A stretch of 64,000 nucleotides of DNA from Daphnia pulex (lineage: Eukaryota > Arthropoda > Branchiopoda > Diplostraca > Daphniidae). The translations under genes and the position numbers were made by a program. The notes beneath the pieces are model-generated. The model worked only from the letters and a program-made list of their open reading frames with translations, did not search any database and was not told where the DNA came from. The stretch covers positions 6,014,001 to 6,078,000 of the forward strand of contig NC_060020.1 in assembly GCF_021134715.1 (NCBI RefSeq), given 5' to 3'. Positions 1-12,025 of this stretch are shown piece by piece (position 1 is the stretch's first letter; each line of letters starts with the position of its first letter).

Positions 1-665
1 GTTCGGCTTAGCTGCCAGATCTGGTATTATTATCGCAAAAGCTATAAAACATCATTAATAAATTTTAAAAATTATTTTTTTGTGCAACAAGCCGATAACA
101 CAGTGACCTGACCTTATCTTAAGATTGTCATTAAACTGAAACAAATTTAAACAACCTGAAATTCAAGTACGAACGTAATTTATTGAATTTCAATGGTTTT
201 CAATTTATTAATATTCTTGCGTAGATAATTATTTTTCTCCAAAGACAGCTAGCTTCTAGCTAGTTTCCTTTAAGAAAATAAGACATTTTTAAAAATTTTA
301 TGATCGCTATTCTATTTCACTTTCGAATTCACTTCGGAAAAAAATAATCATAAACCTACAGTTCATGGACAACGAAAACTCAAGAAAGTTTATATAACGA
401 TAACATATGCGATAGTGAAAGCCTATGTTGTTTGCGTTGTTTGTTCCGCTTAAACCAAAATAAGAGAGTTTCGTGTTTAATACTTGGCCGCTAGTAGCGC
501 TGTTTATACTAGACAACAGTTTTTACTCTTATGTCAGGTTGGTATGCTTATCACGACGAACGGGATTCTTAGTCGACGACTAGATTATATTTACAACCAC
601 CACCAAGACTATCTCTACCACCACCAAATCTTTCTCAGCTAGTCGGCTTTAGTTTACATAGCATT
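1..665. other. Upstream non-coding region of SELENBP1
   Basis: I see no coding exon here. The stretch is AT-rich, with several short A/T runs and a CAC/ACC-rich patch near 595-625. It presumably holds the promoter and 5' leader of the selenium-binding protein gene whose ATG lies at 666. No TATA box or initiator can be placed with confidence. Confidence 0.4.
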
Positions 666-3045
666 ATGGAAGGTAAATTCTTATCCATGTTTAAAGTACT
701 ACGTAAACCCCACGCCCATGAGCCTCAAATCCACATGTCATTAATCGGCCGCTTACTGTCTCACGTCACTTATTGTCAATTTACAGTGGAACAGACCGAC
801 ATAAGTTAGATTCCATGTTCAACTGAATGACTACGTGATAACAAATGCTGCTTTGTTTAATTAAGAAATAACGAAATATAGGCCACATGTACAACACTAG
901 CATTGAAGCCTGACATTAAATGATAATTGAATTGAAAATGTCTAGACGGAGGAAGTAAGTGCTGCGCTTGCGGTCCCGGCTATGCTTCGCCTCTCGAAGC
1001 TACAAAAGCCTCCCCGGAAAAACTTTTGTACATAACATGCATCCAAGGGGAAAAGGGGAAACATGATTACGTGGCCACGATTGATGTTGATCCAAGCAGC
1101 CCAACGTATAGTCAAGTGAATAAATGTCTAAACGTTAATTGAAAACTTTAGGCACACTGATTTTTTGGGGAATTTTCTAATGTTAGGTAATTCACCGAAC
1201 GATTATGCCTTATGCGAACGACGAATTGCATCACAGTGGTTGGAATTCCTGCAGTAGTTGCTACGACGATCCTTCGCAGAAACGCGATAACCTCGTTGTC
1301 GCAGGACTAATTAGCGACCGAATTTATGTGATCGATGTTGCCAAAAACCCCAGAGCTCCTGAAATTCTAAAGGTATTATTAACGATCGTGGTTTTCTTTC
1401 AAATCTTTAATGTACGATTGATTTTGGCTGAGTAGGTTATTGAGCCTAAAGAAATGCATGACCTGGATCTCAGTGCGCCACATACTCTTCATTGCTTAGC
1501 CGACGGTAATGTAATGGTGTCGTCAATGGGTAACGCAAAGAGGGAAGCAAAAGGATCATTCTTCTTGATTGATACAAAGGAATGGAAGATTAAAGGTACA
1601 TCAATAGATTCTCGTTTTTTTCATTATACGCATACCTATAAACATTATTGGATGCGAAGGTTTGTGGAGTGAAGATTCCACGAATTTTGGTTACGACTTT
1701 TGGTATCAGCCGCGTCATAATGTCATGGTTCGTAAAGCTTTATTTTTTTAGCTTTCTAAATGTACGATGTACAATAATTTTTTTAATGTTGTGTGTTAGA
1801 TCTCTTCCGAGTGGGGTTCTCCGTCGGCTTTTTGCACTGGATTTTCCTTGGATCACGTGTCTGCAGGTATATAATAAACCACAATTACGTCATACATTTA
1901 AATAACCGTGCAAATTGTCTAACTCACCTTCTGAAATTTAGGCATGTATGGCCAATCTCTGCATGTGTGGGACTGGAAAGAACATAAGAAAATTCAGACC
2001 TTGGACTTGGGTAGTGAGGGATTGATGCCTCTTGAAATTCGTTTCCTTCACGAACCGACTGCCACAACTGGATTCGTGGGCTGCGCTTTGACCGCCAACG
2101 TCTTCCGGTATGAATACAAAATGTCCCTGATATCAGCCATAAAGTTCTTACCATATTTCTTACTAAACTTACTACTTGTAGTTTTCATCAGTTGGAAGAC
2201 GGTAAATGGGCGGCGGATAAAGTTATCGATGTGCCGTCGTGGAAAGTCTCCAACTGGGCTCTGCCGTCCATGCCTGGAATAATCACCGACATACTTATTT
2301 CTATGGACGATCGTTTTCTCTATCTCTCCAACTGGGTGCAAGGTATCAGGGTTGTTGTTCTTATATCTTGTAATGAATCATTAATTGTAGGGTGATTTCT
2401 TCAGGTGACATACGGCAGTATGACATCAGCGACCCAGCCCACCCCAAGCTAGTAGGGCAGATCTACGTTGGCGGAAGCGCCGTGAGTGGAGGGGGCGTAA
2501 CCATCTTAGAAGACAATGTCAAAGCGGTTGGCAGCATATTCTTCTTTCTTATTAAATTTGGCTCTGTCCCAGTGGACATTGAATAATTGAATTTAATTAA
2601 CAGCCAGAACCGTTGGTAGTGAATGGGAAGCGATTCCACGGTGGGCCTCAGATGCTCCAGCTCTCCCTCGATGGCCGGAGATTATACGTTACCACGTCAC
2701 TTTTCAGTCCATGGGACCGTCAATTTTATCCGGATATGGTCGAGTGCGTTTTTTTCTATAAGAAAATCAACTCGTCCCCCAATCGTATTTAATTAGTTCT
2801 TAATCGCATTTAGAAAAGGATCCGTTCTGCTACAGATTGACGTGGACGTCAATGTTGGCGGCCTCAAGATTAATCCAAAACTAATGGTCGATTTTGGAGC
2901 GGAGCCAGACGGCCCAGTTCTTGCTCACGAAATTCGGTATGTAAGCTGTGTCGCTCCAATGCCAATCTAGCTGCATTTTGATTGAAATTGCTTGGCTAAT
3001 AACAGATATCCCGGTGGCGACTGCAGTTCGGACATTTGGCTCTGA
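666..3045 (+). CDS. SELENBP1: Selenium-binding protein 1 / methanethiol oxidase
   Basis: Methanethiol oxidase of the SELENBP1 family, a cytosolic enzyme that oxidises methanethiol to formaldehyde, H2O2 and sulfide. Twelve exons can be joined in frame to 469 aa (human about 472): 666-672, 946-1115, 1187-1372, 1436-1595, 1660-1727, 1800-1866, 1942-2107, 2182-2342, 2405-2526, 2604-2743, 2814-2936, 3006-3045. Family hallmarks seen in order: CxxCGPGY near the N-terminus, [60 protein letters not shown], and the C-terminal [16 protein letters not shown]. The Cys and His residues of the metal and selenium-binding motifs are present. The first coding exon is only ATGGAAG; the GT donor after it and the TAG acceptor at 943-945 give the start M-E-D-G-G-S-K-C-C. 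The exon 2 frame has an upstream stop and no ATG, which forces this start. A 392-bp gap separates it from the next gene on the same strand. Confidence 0.95.
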
Positions 3046-3437
3046 AATGGTCATCGTCTAAACGTTACTTGTGCTGCCCAAGTTCGGACGACGTCATATT
3101 ATACACTGTACAATAGCGTAGCATCAAATCTGGAATAGCAATCAAATTGGAGAGCCGGCTCATAAATACACATGGTTTCAGTTGGACCGTTTTGCGATAG
3201 TTTATTCTCAGTGATGAAGCATTGACGTCCTCCAGGATGGAAGAGGGGTTCAATTTGAGAGCCCGCTGATTGGTCTCTATATAGAAGTCGGCTTCGTCTC
3301 TTTTGCCCAATGGAGCGTGTAGTCGACGCGCTGACCCGATGGAGGAGAACATGCTCATCCACAGCCGTATCGATCGAGCGCGCTCACAATCCGTGCGTTG
3401 CGACATTCAAGTTCTAGCTCGTGCGGCGAACAGGACC

Positions 3438-6400
3438 ATGATCCACAGCCTCCACCGCACGCTCAGCTTTTTCTGTAAGTCAATTTATTGTATCCCATTT
3501 CGCTTAAGCTGTGATTTGCTTTTAATTCCACAAATGATTTCACGCCTTACCAGTGGGCTTGCTGTCGCTGCCAGTTTTATGTCAAGGTAATCTCAAATTT
3601 ATAGTACGTGCAAACATTCGCGCACTATAGCTACATTTATTCTTCTTCGAAATGTTGAAAGGATGGGAAACTGGAAGCGAGTACCTGTACGATTACAGTG
3701 GCCTGTTGGTGACTGGGATCGAGGGCGCACATCATCAATCTGCTGCCGTTCAAATCATCGCAAAACTGACGGTGCAAAGCGTTGACGACGAAACGCTTAT
3801 GCTAAAGGTACCACCTAGCTTATTATTGTGCAGATGGAAAAGTTGTCCTTTGATGTGTAACTCAAAGTTGACGAGCGAGCTCACAAAGCGTATAGTAATG
3901 CCGGCTATTTCTTATGATCTTCGACTGATGGCAGATGTCCGAGATACGGGTCACGCGCGATGGCAATTACAGCAGCAGCAATGGCAGGGCTCCTGATCCG
4001 ATTTTGCTTCCGGTTGGGCTAGCTGACGGAGAGAAAGAGGCCATCGGCGATTCACTTCACCTCCTCAGTACTTTTGCTGTCATTCACAACAAAGGATCGG
4101 TCAGTTCTTTTATATTATGTGTGTGTGTGTGTGTCGGCGCGTTGCGATAAAAAAAAGAGAGCTTTCTTTATTGCGCAAGACAACAGCTCACGATCGAATG
4201 CATCGTTTCTTTAAGAGCAACTTTTATGACGATAGACGATATATTTTAGGTATTTGCCACGCTCAATTTCCTGCCTTATTGTTATCCTCTCATGCGATAC
4301 CCTAGCGCGCCTATAGTTACAGACTAACACAATTCTATACTCGCACCCAGAGCCATAAGCTCCTTTTTTTTCTTCCGGCACAGTCCAGCAACACATTATG
4401 GACAGAGCCCAATCAATCAAATGCTTGCTGTAAAGCTCTAAAATAATATTTCATGTCAAAGATAACTAACCTGGTAGTGGAGAGTGAAGAGCCGACATGG
4501 TCCGTCAATATGAAAAAAGCCGTCGCCTCGAATCTCCAACTGGACGTCTCCGGCGTTCGTTCCGGTTTAGACGGAGGTGTTTTTGGAGAGCGCAATGCTC
4601 CAGCGCTGAGCTCGTTGGAGGTAATTAATCCACGTTAATCAAGTTTGTCACGACGCCATAACTCAATCTCATGCTAATAAAGGACGGAGTGACGGGGGAT
4701 TGCTTCACGACGCTGCGAATCACTCGGCTCCCATTCTATCAAGTCATTCAAAATCATGATTTAGAGGCACATCAAATTATAGGGGAAATATGTCGCTCAA
4801 CTAAAGTTTTTGAAATAATAAAAACTAAAGATTTCGATCAATGCCGGAAAGATCCGCTCAAAATATCATCAAATCCGCATTCATCGGCATCTTTTTTACC
4901 GCAAGATGATAACATGTTACAAGTAAAAGTTTGAAATTTTACAAATAGTCATTGTCATTCTTAATTTTAGAATATTACTTTGCAGAGATTTACCGCGTAC
5001 AAGTATATGGCCTGTGGTGAATCTTCGGAGAAAATGACGGTTGTCCGCATGGAAGGAATCGGCGAATTGATTTTCTCCGGGCCTATAAAGTTGAAAACTG
5101 AGCAAATCGTTAGTTTGGTGATTCAAAGTCGAGGACAAATTCGTAATTTGTTACCATCTTTATCGCAGCCGCAAGTCATAGACGACTTAACTTTTTCTTT
5201 TGAAGAAGACCCAACTGCGGCTAGGTTCGTTTCATGTCAGTTAACGGCGAAAACACAAACATTCAAATGTCGAACATTAACTCTGTAGTGCCAAAGACGT
5301 GGAAGCCGTGTTTGAAGCCCTTCAAGAGGTTGGGCAAACTCTTGCGGAATCAACAATATCGGAGGACGACATTTCCAAGAAACTCAGCATCATCAGTCAA
5401 ATTATATCACGTCTCGATGAAAGTCAACTGCGTGAAATCTGGCAGAAAACCTTTCAGCCGGAAAATGCAACCGTCAGGTTATTATTCATCATGATGCCAT
5501 CGACTTATTTACTTTTACGGTTGACTTACATATGTAGTATGTGTTTACGATTTTTGGCCAACAGGGACTTATTCGTCGATTGCACCGCCGCTAGTGGAAG
5601 TCATACGGCGGCAGTTTTCCTTGTTGATCTCATTGAGCGCCGAGAGCTTGAGGGATTTCAAGCTGTCTGGACGCTGATGAGCTCGGGGCATTCGATGCAA
5701 TATCCAAAGATTCCTACACTACGACGGTTTGTGGTAATATTTAAAAAATGTGAACCTATTCGAGGCGAGATCGGTATTTTAAAATATGTTTTTGTTACCC
5801 GTTGTTAAAAGGGCATTATACGGTCCGAAGCGGCCCAGGCTTCCAAACTTTTGAAGCATACCGCGCTAATGGCGTCAGCTGATTTGCTCTACAGATCTTG
5901 CGTGCTATCGACAGCAAACTGTAATGCAGATGCCCAAATAATCACAGAGGAATTTCTGCCGCTGCTTGTCCACGAATTGGAGACTGCACAGACTGCAATC
6001 GATCGCTTGGCGGCTATACTAGCTGTAGGAGCTCTCGGCCTCGACGATGTCCTTCTCCTCCTAGTTCCATACATTCGGGGCGAAGATGTGACAGCGCGAA
6101 TAGCAGCAATCATGTCCCTGGAACGTCTTATGGATTTTTCTTCCGACAAAGTAAAACGACAGACGTCAGCCAACAGACGACGATAAAGAAAGGAAAAATA
6201 TTTACTCATTTGTTTTTGATAGGTGACTCCATTATTAGCTTCGCTAGCGGATAACGTGGCGGAACGTCCGGAAATACGGATGGCAGCCATCTCAATGCTT
6301 CTGCTTCACAAGAGAACTCCGCTGAAAATTTGGAAGAAGATTGCTTCGCGAACCTGGTTTGACCCCAGTCACCAAGTTGCCGTATTTACTTGCGACATAA

Positions 6401-8852
6401 TCCAGTCCGTGTCTGGCGGAACCCGTTCTTCTGAAGATGAAAGCACGTCAGTAGTCAAAACATTTCAGATGATCAAACAATAGACTCCATGGTATTTACC
6501 TTTCTCTCCAAATCCCTGCTTTAGTTCCATCAAAGCGCGCTCAGTCATTGGCCTAGTGCGCCCTGCTTGTTCCGGTCGATCAGAGTTTGAGCATTTTGCA
6601 TCCGTCAAAGACAACACAGCTGGATTTTCATCACTACTGGCATTCTGGAGATTGAGAGACTCCTCGCTGCCTGTTTATCTACAGCATCAGCTCTTCCGTC
6701 AACTCGGGTCGTTCCGCTTGGATCTTGCAAAGGTTAAATAACTTTCGGAGGCTCTCCTGGAACACCAGTCTTTATTTGTTGAACTTTGCATAGGTATCGA
6801 TCTGGAATTTTAACATGGAAAGTGTTTGGAGTCAGCTTCTGAAGCATGATGATGATATTCAGCAATCCAGCCAACCGAAATCGAATGTTTTCTGGGACCA
6901 GCTTTCTTTGAGATTTCGGACCAACGATCAACCGACGGTGGGTCTATTCCATGCCAGGCTGCTCGGGTCAACCATGCAGACGCTTTTTAATCTCCAAGAT
7001 ATCGATCGTGAGTACATGATCCGGGAGTTCTTCACTAGACACATCAATATCCGGTTCGTCAAGTTTCAACAGCTGATAGACATCCGGACGCAGGTCCCAA
7101 CCGAAGTAGGATTGCCAGCGCAATTCACGTTTTCACTTACCGCTTTAGCGTCAGCTTTGGGTCACATCCATCAGCCGGAAATCAATGTGACTGCCAGTCT
7201 TTACTTGAAATGGGCAACCGAGTCAAGGATTCAATGTCCGTTCAGTGGCCATCATGTGGCAACTGGAGTGGAGAATACAGCTGACATTCGCGCTCCCGTT
7301 TTCTTCATTTCAAACGGCTCATTGCTGTGGATTCCACCGGATCGCATCTATGATCTAGCGTACTTTAATATCATGCCATACACGCTCACTAGTCGCACAA
7401 CAGATCATTCTTCGGAAACTTTGGAGCTTGCAAAAGCCAATCACATCTCTAGAAAACCGCCATCCGTATCTGTCGCTCAACTGAGTCTGAATCTACGACT
7501 AGAGTCGACCAGCCAACTGCCACAAGAAGATCCCGCATCCGCTTGGTTGAACAGCTTGATGAAGGAATACAGCTGCGATTTTGGTCATTTCCGCTTAGAT
7601 GACTTTCAGCAATGCGTGTACCGCCTTCGTTATCTCCCGGAGGGGCCCCCGCTCAGCTCCGTCTCTTTGTCAGCTTCGTTCAATACGGAGACTATTCAAG
7701 GAAACCCGGACGTCCAGTATGTTCTTGGGGTCAACGGTTCTATGGAATGGGAAGAAGACGGAACTAATGACACCACTTCACTATTGGATATGAAGAACGA
7801 CAGCATTCATGTTTATAAAGGAGGAATCACGGTTCACTACGGCAATGGCTCCATGTTAAACTGGGCTGCTGTTGAGGTAGTGGCTCAAAGCCTTTCTGAA
7901 AAAAACGAATGGAACATTACTGCATCGGGATCAACGATAGGCTTGGTTCGAAACTGGCTGAATTCAAAGAATATCAAATATTCACAAGAACTTGGCGGAG
8001 ACGAAAGGAGCATAACATCTCGGGAAGGATATAATAACGCAAGTGAGCCACATTTTCATAGAATCCACTTCAAGCTAGGAGAGTCTGAAGCGCCCTTGCT
8101 TCGATACGCTTCGATCACTTCGAAAGCATTCCAAAAAAGTGAGAAAACAAAAATAAAAAGGTGCTTCATCCATTCTGATCGAGTCGTAACTTACGATGGC
8201 ATAACTTATAGCTATCCCATCAATGAATGTCATCACTTGTTGACGGCGGATTGCGGACAGAAAAAAGCCAAGTACGCGATAATGGGCACAAACGAATCTC
8301 ATGGTATGGTAGTCCGAATCACATTAGAGAAGGACGTGATAGATGTTTCATCAGCTGGAAATATATCAATTAATGGAATAGAGGCCAACTTCACCGCAAG
8401 TCGAATGCGGATTCACATGGGAGAAAAAGTAATTGCGATGGCGTCACTGGGCAAAGACAATGCGATCCACCTACGGTTATCAGAGGAGAATCTGGACGTT
8501 TTGGTGGAAAAGTCTACCATTACGCTTAGTGCTGGAGAAAAACTCCTTGGCCGTGCTTGCGGCATGTGTGGCGATGGTGATTCAGAGGTGACTGGGGAAT
8601 TCAAGACAAGCAACCGATGCGCACTTTCATCTGGTACTCTAATGGCAGCCAGTTTTCAAGTAAGTTAGTATAAGAAAAAATTATGTTTAATTTAATAAGT
8701 AATAATATTTAAAATTGAAGATTAACGTGGGACCGGAGAATTGTCCTTCAATGTCAGACGAGGTATTACAAGCGTTACTGATGGAGTCATATCCTTGCTA
8801 TTCTGTTGACGAGCAGGTGGCCTCCGTTCTTCCACTACCGCTCGAGTTCTAG
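3438..8852 (+). CDS. Vitellogenin-like large lipid transfer protein (LPD_N, DUF1943-type region, vWFD)
   Basis: Secreted member of the large lipid transfer protein superfamily (vitellogenin, apolipophorin, clotting-protein group), which carries lipid in haemolymph or yolk. About 15 exons, roughly 1,370 aa. Exon 1 (3438-3474) plus exon 2 (3554-3586) encode a signal peptide (MIHSLHRTLSFFLGLLSLPV). Mature sequence starts W-E-T-G-S-E-Y-L-Y-D-Y-S-G at 3662, the classic start of the lipovitellin N domain. Exon 4 is a 21-nt microexon (3834-3854). The hallmark ESEEPTWSVNMKKAVASNLQ is at about 4470-4530. The alpha-helical superhelix spans 5290-6480, and a single 1.87-kb exon (about 6794-8659) holds the beta-sheet region and a C-terminal von Willebrand D domain (CFIHSDRVVTYDG to CGMCGDGD, about 8160-8580). 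The last exon, 8721-8852, ends ...PLPLEF-stop. No polyserine phosphorylation tract and no N-terminal superoxide dismutase domain are visible. The exon junction between about 6450 and 6590 is not resolved. Possible poly(A) signal ATTAAA at 8912. Whether it is a yolk protein or a haemolymph lipoprotein cannot be told from sequence. Confidence 0.85.
4119..4134 (+). repeat. (GT)n microsatellite in an intron
   Basis: Pure GT dinucleotide run inside the intron 4100-4461 of the vitellogenin-like gene. It has no coding meaning. Confidence 0.9.
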
Positions 8853-9383
8853 TTTAAAATTTTAGAAAAATAGGTGTTGTAATTTTAATTCAAACAATGG
8901 TTGTTTCGCCAATTAAACCATTTTGTCGTGTCAATGTCATCCATGTACCAATAGATATTTTCTGTACCCAACATCTACTATCTCACAAAGCAGCACATTG
9001 AATTCTCGTTGGATTTTCCTATGCTTTATCTACGTAAGTAGCTAATTAAAACAAAAATATTAAGTTGAACAATACCTTTAATTTTTCTACTGCGGCTACA
9101 AAAGGATCATTAACGACATTCAATTTTTCAATTCTCCAAATCACTCGCAGTACGTGATTCTTCTGTTTTTAACATAACACACGTTAACATTTAATAATTG
9201 TAGTTCTTATTGTACTATTTCCTTTTTAACCATTCCATTCTTTCATTCACAGCATTGCTAATATCATGATTATAAATAGGAATAAAATTATTTTCCATGA
9301 CGAATCAGCATTTCTATTACCATCACGTAGCATAAAGATGTAAACCATTTCAGCGAGTATAAAAAAAAGTTTATACATCTCCA
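8853..9383. other. Convergent 3' intergenic region
   Basis: AT-rich spacer between the 3' end of the plus-strand vitellogenin-like gene and the 3' end of the minus-strand KAT14 gene. It should contain both 3' UTRs; an ATTAAA at 8912-8917 suits the plus-strand gene. No ORF with recognisable coding character on either strand. Confidence 0.5.
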
Positions 9384-11416
9384 TTATCGTGTGAGTCGCA
9401 TGAAAAAAGCGTGTTTACACTGAGTTGAATCAGCAGGGAAATATTTGTCGTAAAAGTCCACAACAAACTCTTGCACTTTAAAACCAAACTTGTGGTATAA
9501 AGTCATGGCTGGATTGGTAGCCGAAACATGTAACGTAACATCTTTGCCCATGCAACTCTATGGAGAAAAAACTTTTTTATAATTTGCGCATGACAGCGAG
9601 ACTTTCTGCACTTACTTGAATTAAATGATACAGCATGAATTTCGCGATTCCCGCTCCTCTCCATTCGGGGTGTGTGAACAAATAAGAAATGTAAGCTTCA
9701 TTGTACGAGACATCAGGTACCATAAACGCAAATCCAATAATGACATGGCCGTATAGTACCACGCAACTAAAATCCGGATATTCCAAGCATTCCGTAACTG
9801 AAACGTTGTTAAAAAATCAATAATTATTTTTTACCGAATCATCGGATGACCGTAAACAGAAAATAATATTTACCATCAATTCCAGACCAGAAAAACTCTT
9901 TACAAATGGCATTGATTGCCGGAATGTGTTGAGGTTGTACATAAGAGTAGTCGATCGGTTTTACAACAGAGTTCCTTATCTCTGTGCTCGAACATTTACT
10001 ACGGATTTCTTCTAGAAGTTTTAACTTCATTGGGCGAGATTCATAGTCCCTTCGTATAAAAGGCTTAAGTGTTCTATTTCCCAGGTCAGGGAAGAAAATA
10101 TAAATTATTTTTTGAAACTTGCCAACTCATGAAATAAGATTTTTACCTCCCAGTATAGGGGCTGACAAAAGATTGCGGAATCTGATCTTCACTTGCGCCA
10201 AGTAACCTCATTCGGAAAGATATGTTGAGACGTTTTTGAGATGAACAAGACGGTAAACTACTTTTCTGAAAACGATCGAGGACATTAGAAACGCTGACTA
10301 TCTGACTTGCAGGTTCATTGCTGCTAGCTGGGAATGACCAATCTTTTCCCAACAGCTTAGCTAATAGTCTGTCGAAGTTGAAGGGTTCCAAGCCAATTGA
10401 ACGTTTAGTATTTCTCAACGATAGCTTTCTGTACAGTCGTCTAAGTTCGGGACTTAGAGCATTTTTTTCTGCCAATGGTCGAAGCTGACGAAAAAGAGAC
10501 ATCTCTTCGTATAACGACATCTGCTTTAACCTATTATTCAAAATAATGTAAAATATAAGGGTAAAATCAATGCAAATAATTTAAAAAATATATATACTTT
10601 GGAGCTGTTTCAGTAGGCTCTTGTTTGATTTTTCTTCTTGAAGCCTTTTTGACTTGCTCTACACCATTTTCACTGGATTTGGGTTGTTCAATGTCAAGTG
10701 GCTCTTCTTTAATAGGGAAGAGACTATTGAGGGAGAATCCAGTTTCATCATTTAAATTGACTGTGGTGTCAACATTATTCATGTCGAGAGCAAAGGATTT
10801 CATCTCATCCTCATTTTCAGTAAACAGATTTTCAGGGGGGGCATCAGATGGAGTTAGGTCTTCTCTGGTCCAATACTTATTCTGAATATCTGAAGCTGAG
10901 AATGAACTGACTGAATTTTCATTGGAATTGCTGTCATTTGTAACTGAAATGGGAGAGTTTGATCGGCTGTTTTCAACATTGATATCTTGGACCTCTTCTT
11001 CTACAATAACTTCTTGGAATACATCAAAATTTGATCCATAAATGATGTCTTCAGAGCCAAATATGGAAGATGTGTTTTGTGGTTCTAGCTTAATTTTTTT
11101 AACAGATGGACCATCTATTCTTGTTGCAGCGGCTGTTGTGGAACCCTGTACAATACCAACATCCAATTTTTATCTAACAACATGGACTTGATTTAAAATG
11201 ATATGAGAAAGTTTAAAACATGGCGAGAAATGATTTAACAGAACAAGTCTTGTTCCTGCTGGGCTGTGAGTCAGAGCTTGCAGATCAACATTTTAGCATT
11301 CCAGAAGTCTACTCTCAACTGTTAATTAGAAAGAATAGTAAGAAAGATTGGCTTACCGGTGGTCTACCTCTGCCTCTTCCTCCTCCTCGACTTCCTCGCT
11401 TTCTTCCTCGTGGCAT
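9384..11416 (-). CDS. KAT14: KAT14 (CSRP2BP/ATAC2)-like histone acetyltransferase
   Basis: GNAT-family acetyltransferase subunit of the metazoan ATAC chromatin complex. Six exons join in frame to 515 aa: 11416-11357, 11145-10598, 10530-10147, 10073-9874, 9797-9616, 9557-9384. Exon 1 encodes an Arg/Gly-rich start ending GRGRGRPP, an AT-hook-like motif. The long exon 2 is acidic, Ser-rich and predicted disordered. Exon 3 begins the conserved region (SLYEEMSLFRQLRPLAEKNA) and ends with FVSPYTGR. The C-terminal acetyltransferase fold carries IDYSYVQPQHIPAINAICKE, EFFWSGID, VVLYGHVIIGFAFMVPDVSY, NEAYISYLFTHPEWRGAG (the acetyl-CoA loop) and the end HAFFMRLTR. Vertebrate KAT14 has an extra Cys-rich N-terminal region; no such sequence is seen upstream here, so the arthropod protein is shorter or has further unseen 5' exons. 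Convergent with the vitellogenin-like gene; its start faces the NOP58 3' end. Confidence 0.88.
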
Positions 11417-12025
11417 TACGTTTCACTTGATGTACTTGTTGCAATATTTGAAAAGATTTCGTCTAAATATCGGAATATGGGGTCACACTAAAGTCGTATT
11501 TCGACATTTATTCAAGGAATCATTGTATAATATTCATCTAGTCTGCAGTTTGTACTTTGTAGTAGCTGTTTACCATTACAAGTTGCCAAGACTTAAGACT
11601 TTCGTGTTGTTACTCGTGGGTTCGAAGCAGACGACAATTTCAAAATATTATCAATCGATTGAAGATAACAATCGTTCATCGGATTTTTTTTTTCTTCAAA
11701 AAACCTAAGTTCCCATCACAAAATAGAGTAGTGATTTTTTTAATTTGAAATTGTTTTAGAAATAACGTTAAATTGTCAGTTTGTCTGAGAAGAGTCCTCT
11801 AAATATTTAATGGAATCACTAAAATAGTACAACCAAACGAAATTTTCTACCAATGCTTTAAAAATATACAAAACAGTAAATATATCTGCGCTATGCTGAA
11901 CTGTCTTAGGAAAGATAATGAGGCTGCACAAACAATTTGATAAATGTCGCGGATGTATTAAATCCAACAAAAACGTGCTTCTCACGATACAGAGAATAAA
12001 AAAAAATATTGTTGCTGTAACTTTT
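11417..12025. other. Spacer between KAT14 start and NOP58 end
   Basis: AT-rich sequence holding the KAT14 promoter and the NOP58 3' UTR, both genes being on the minus strand. A plus-strand ORF at 11220-11708 overlaps the KAT14 first exon and intron in antisense and has no recognisable product; I treat it as chance. Confidence 0.45.

Noticed and set aside
3065-3406. 113- and 87-codon minus-strand ORFs between SELENBP1 and the vitellogenin-like gene
   Set aside because: No family resemblance and no initiation or splice context; they overlap the probable promoter and leader of the plus-strand gene.
11220-11708. 162-codon plus-strand ORF (MARNDLTEQV...)
   Set aside because: It is antisense to KAT14 exon 1 and intron 1, which splice in frame on the minus strand; its Pro/Leu-rich part is the complement of the R/G-rich exon.
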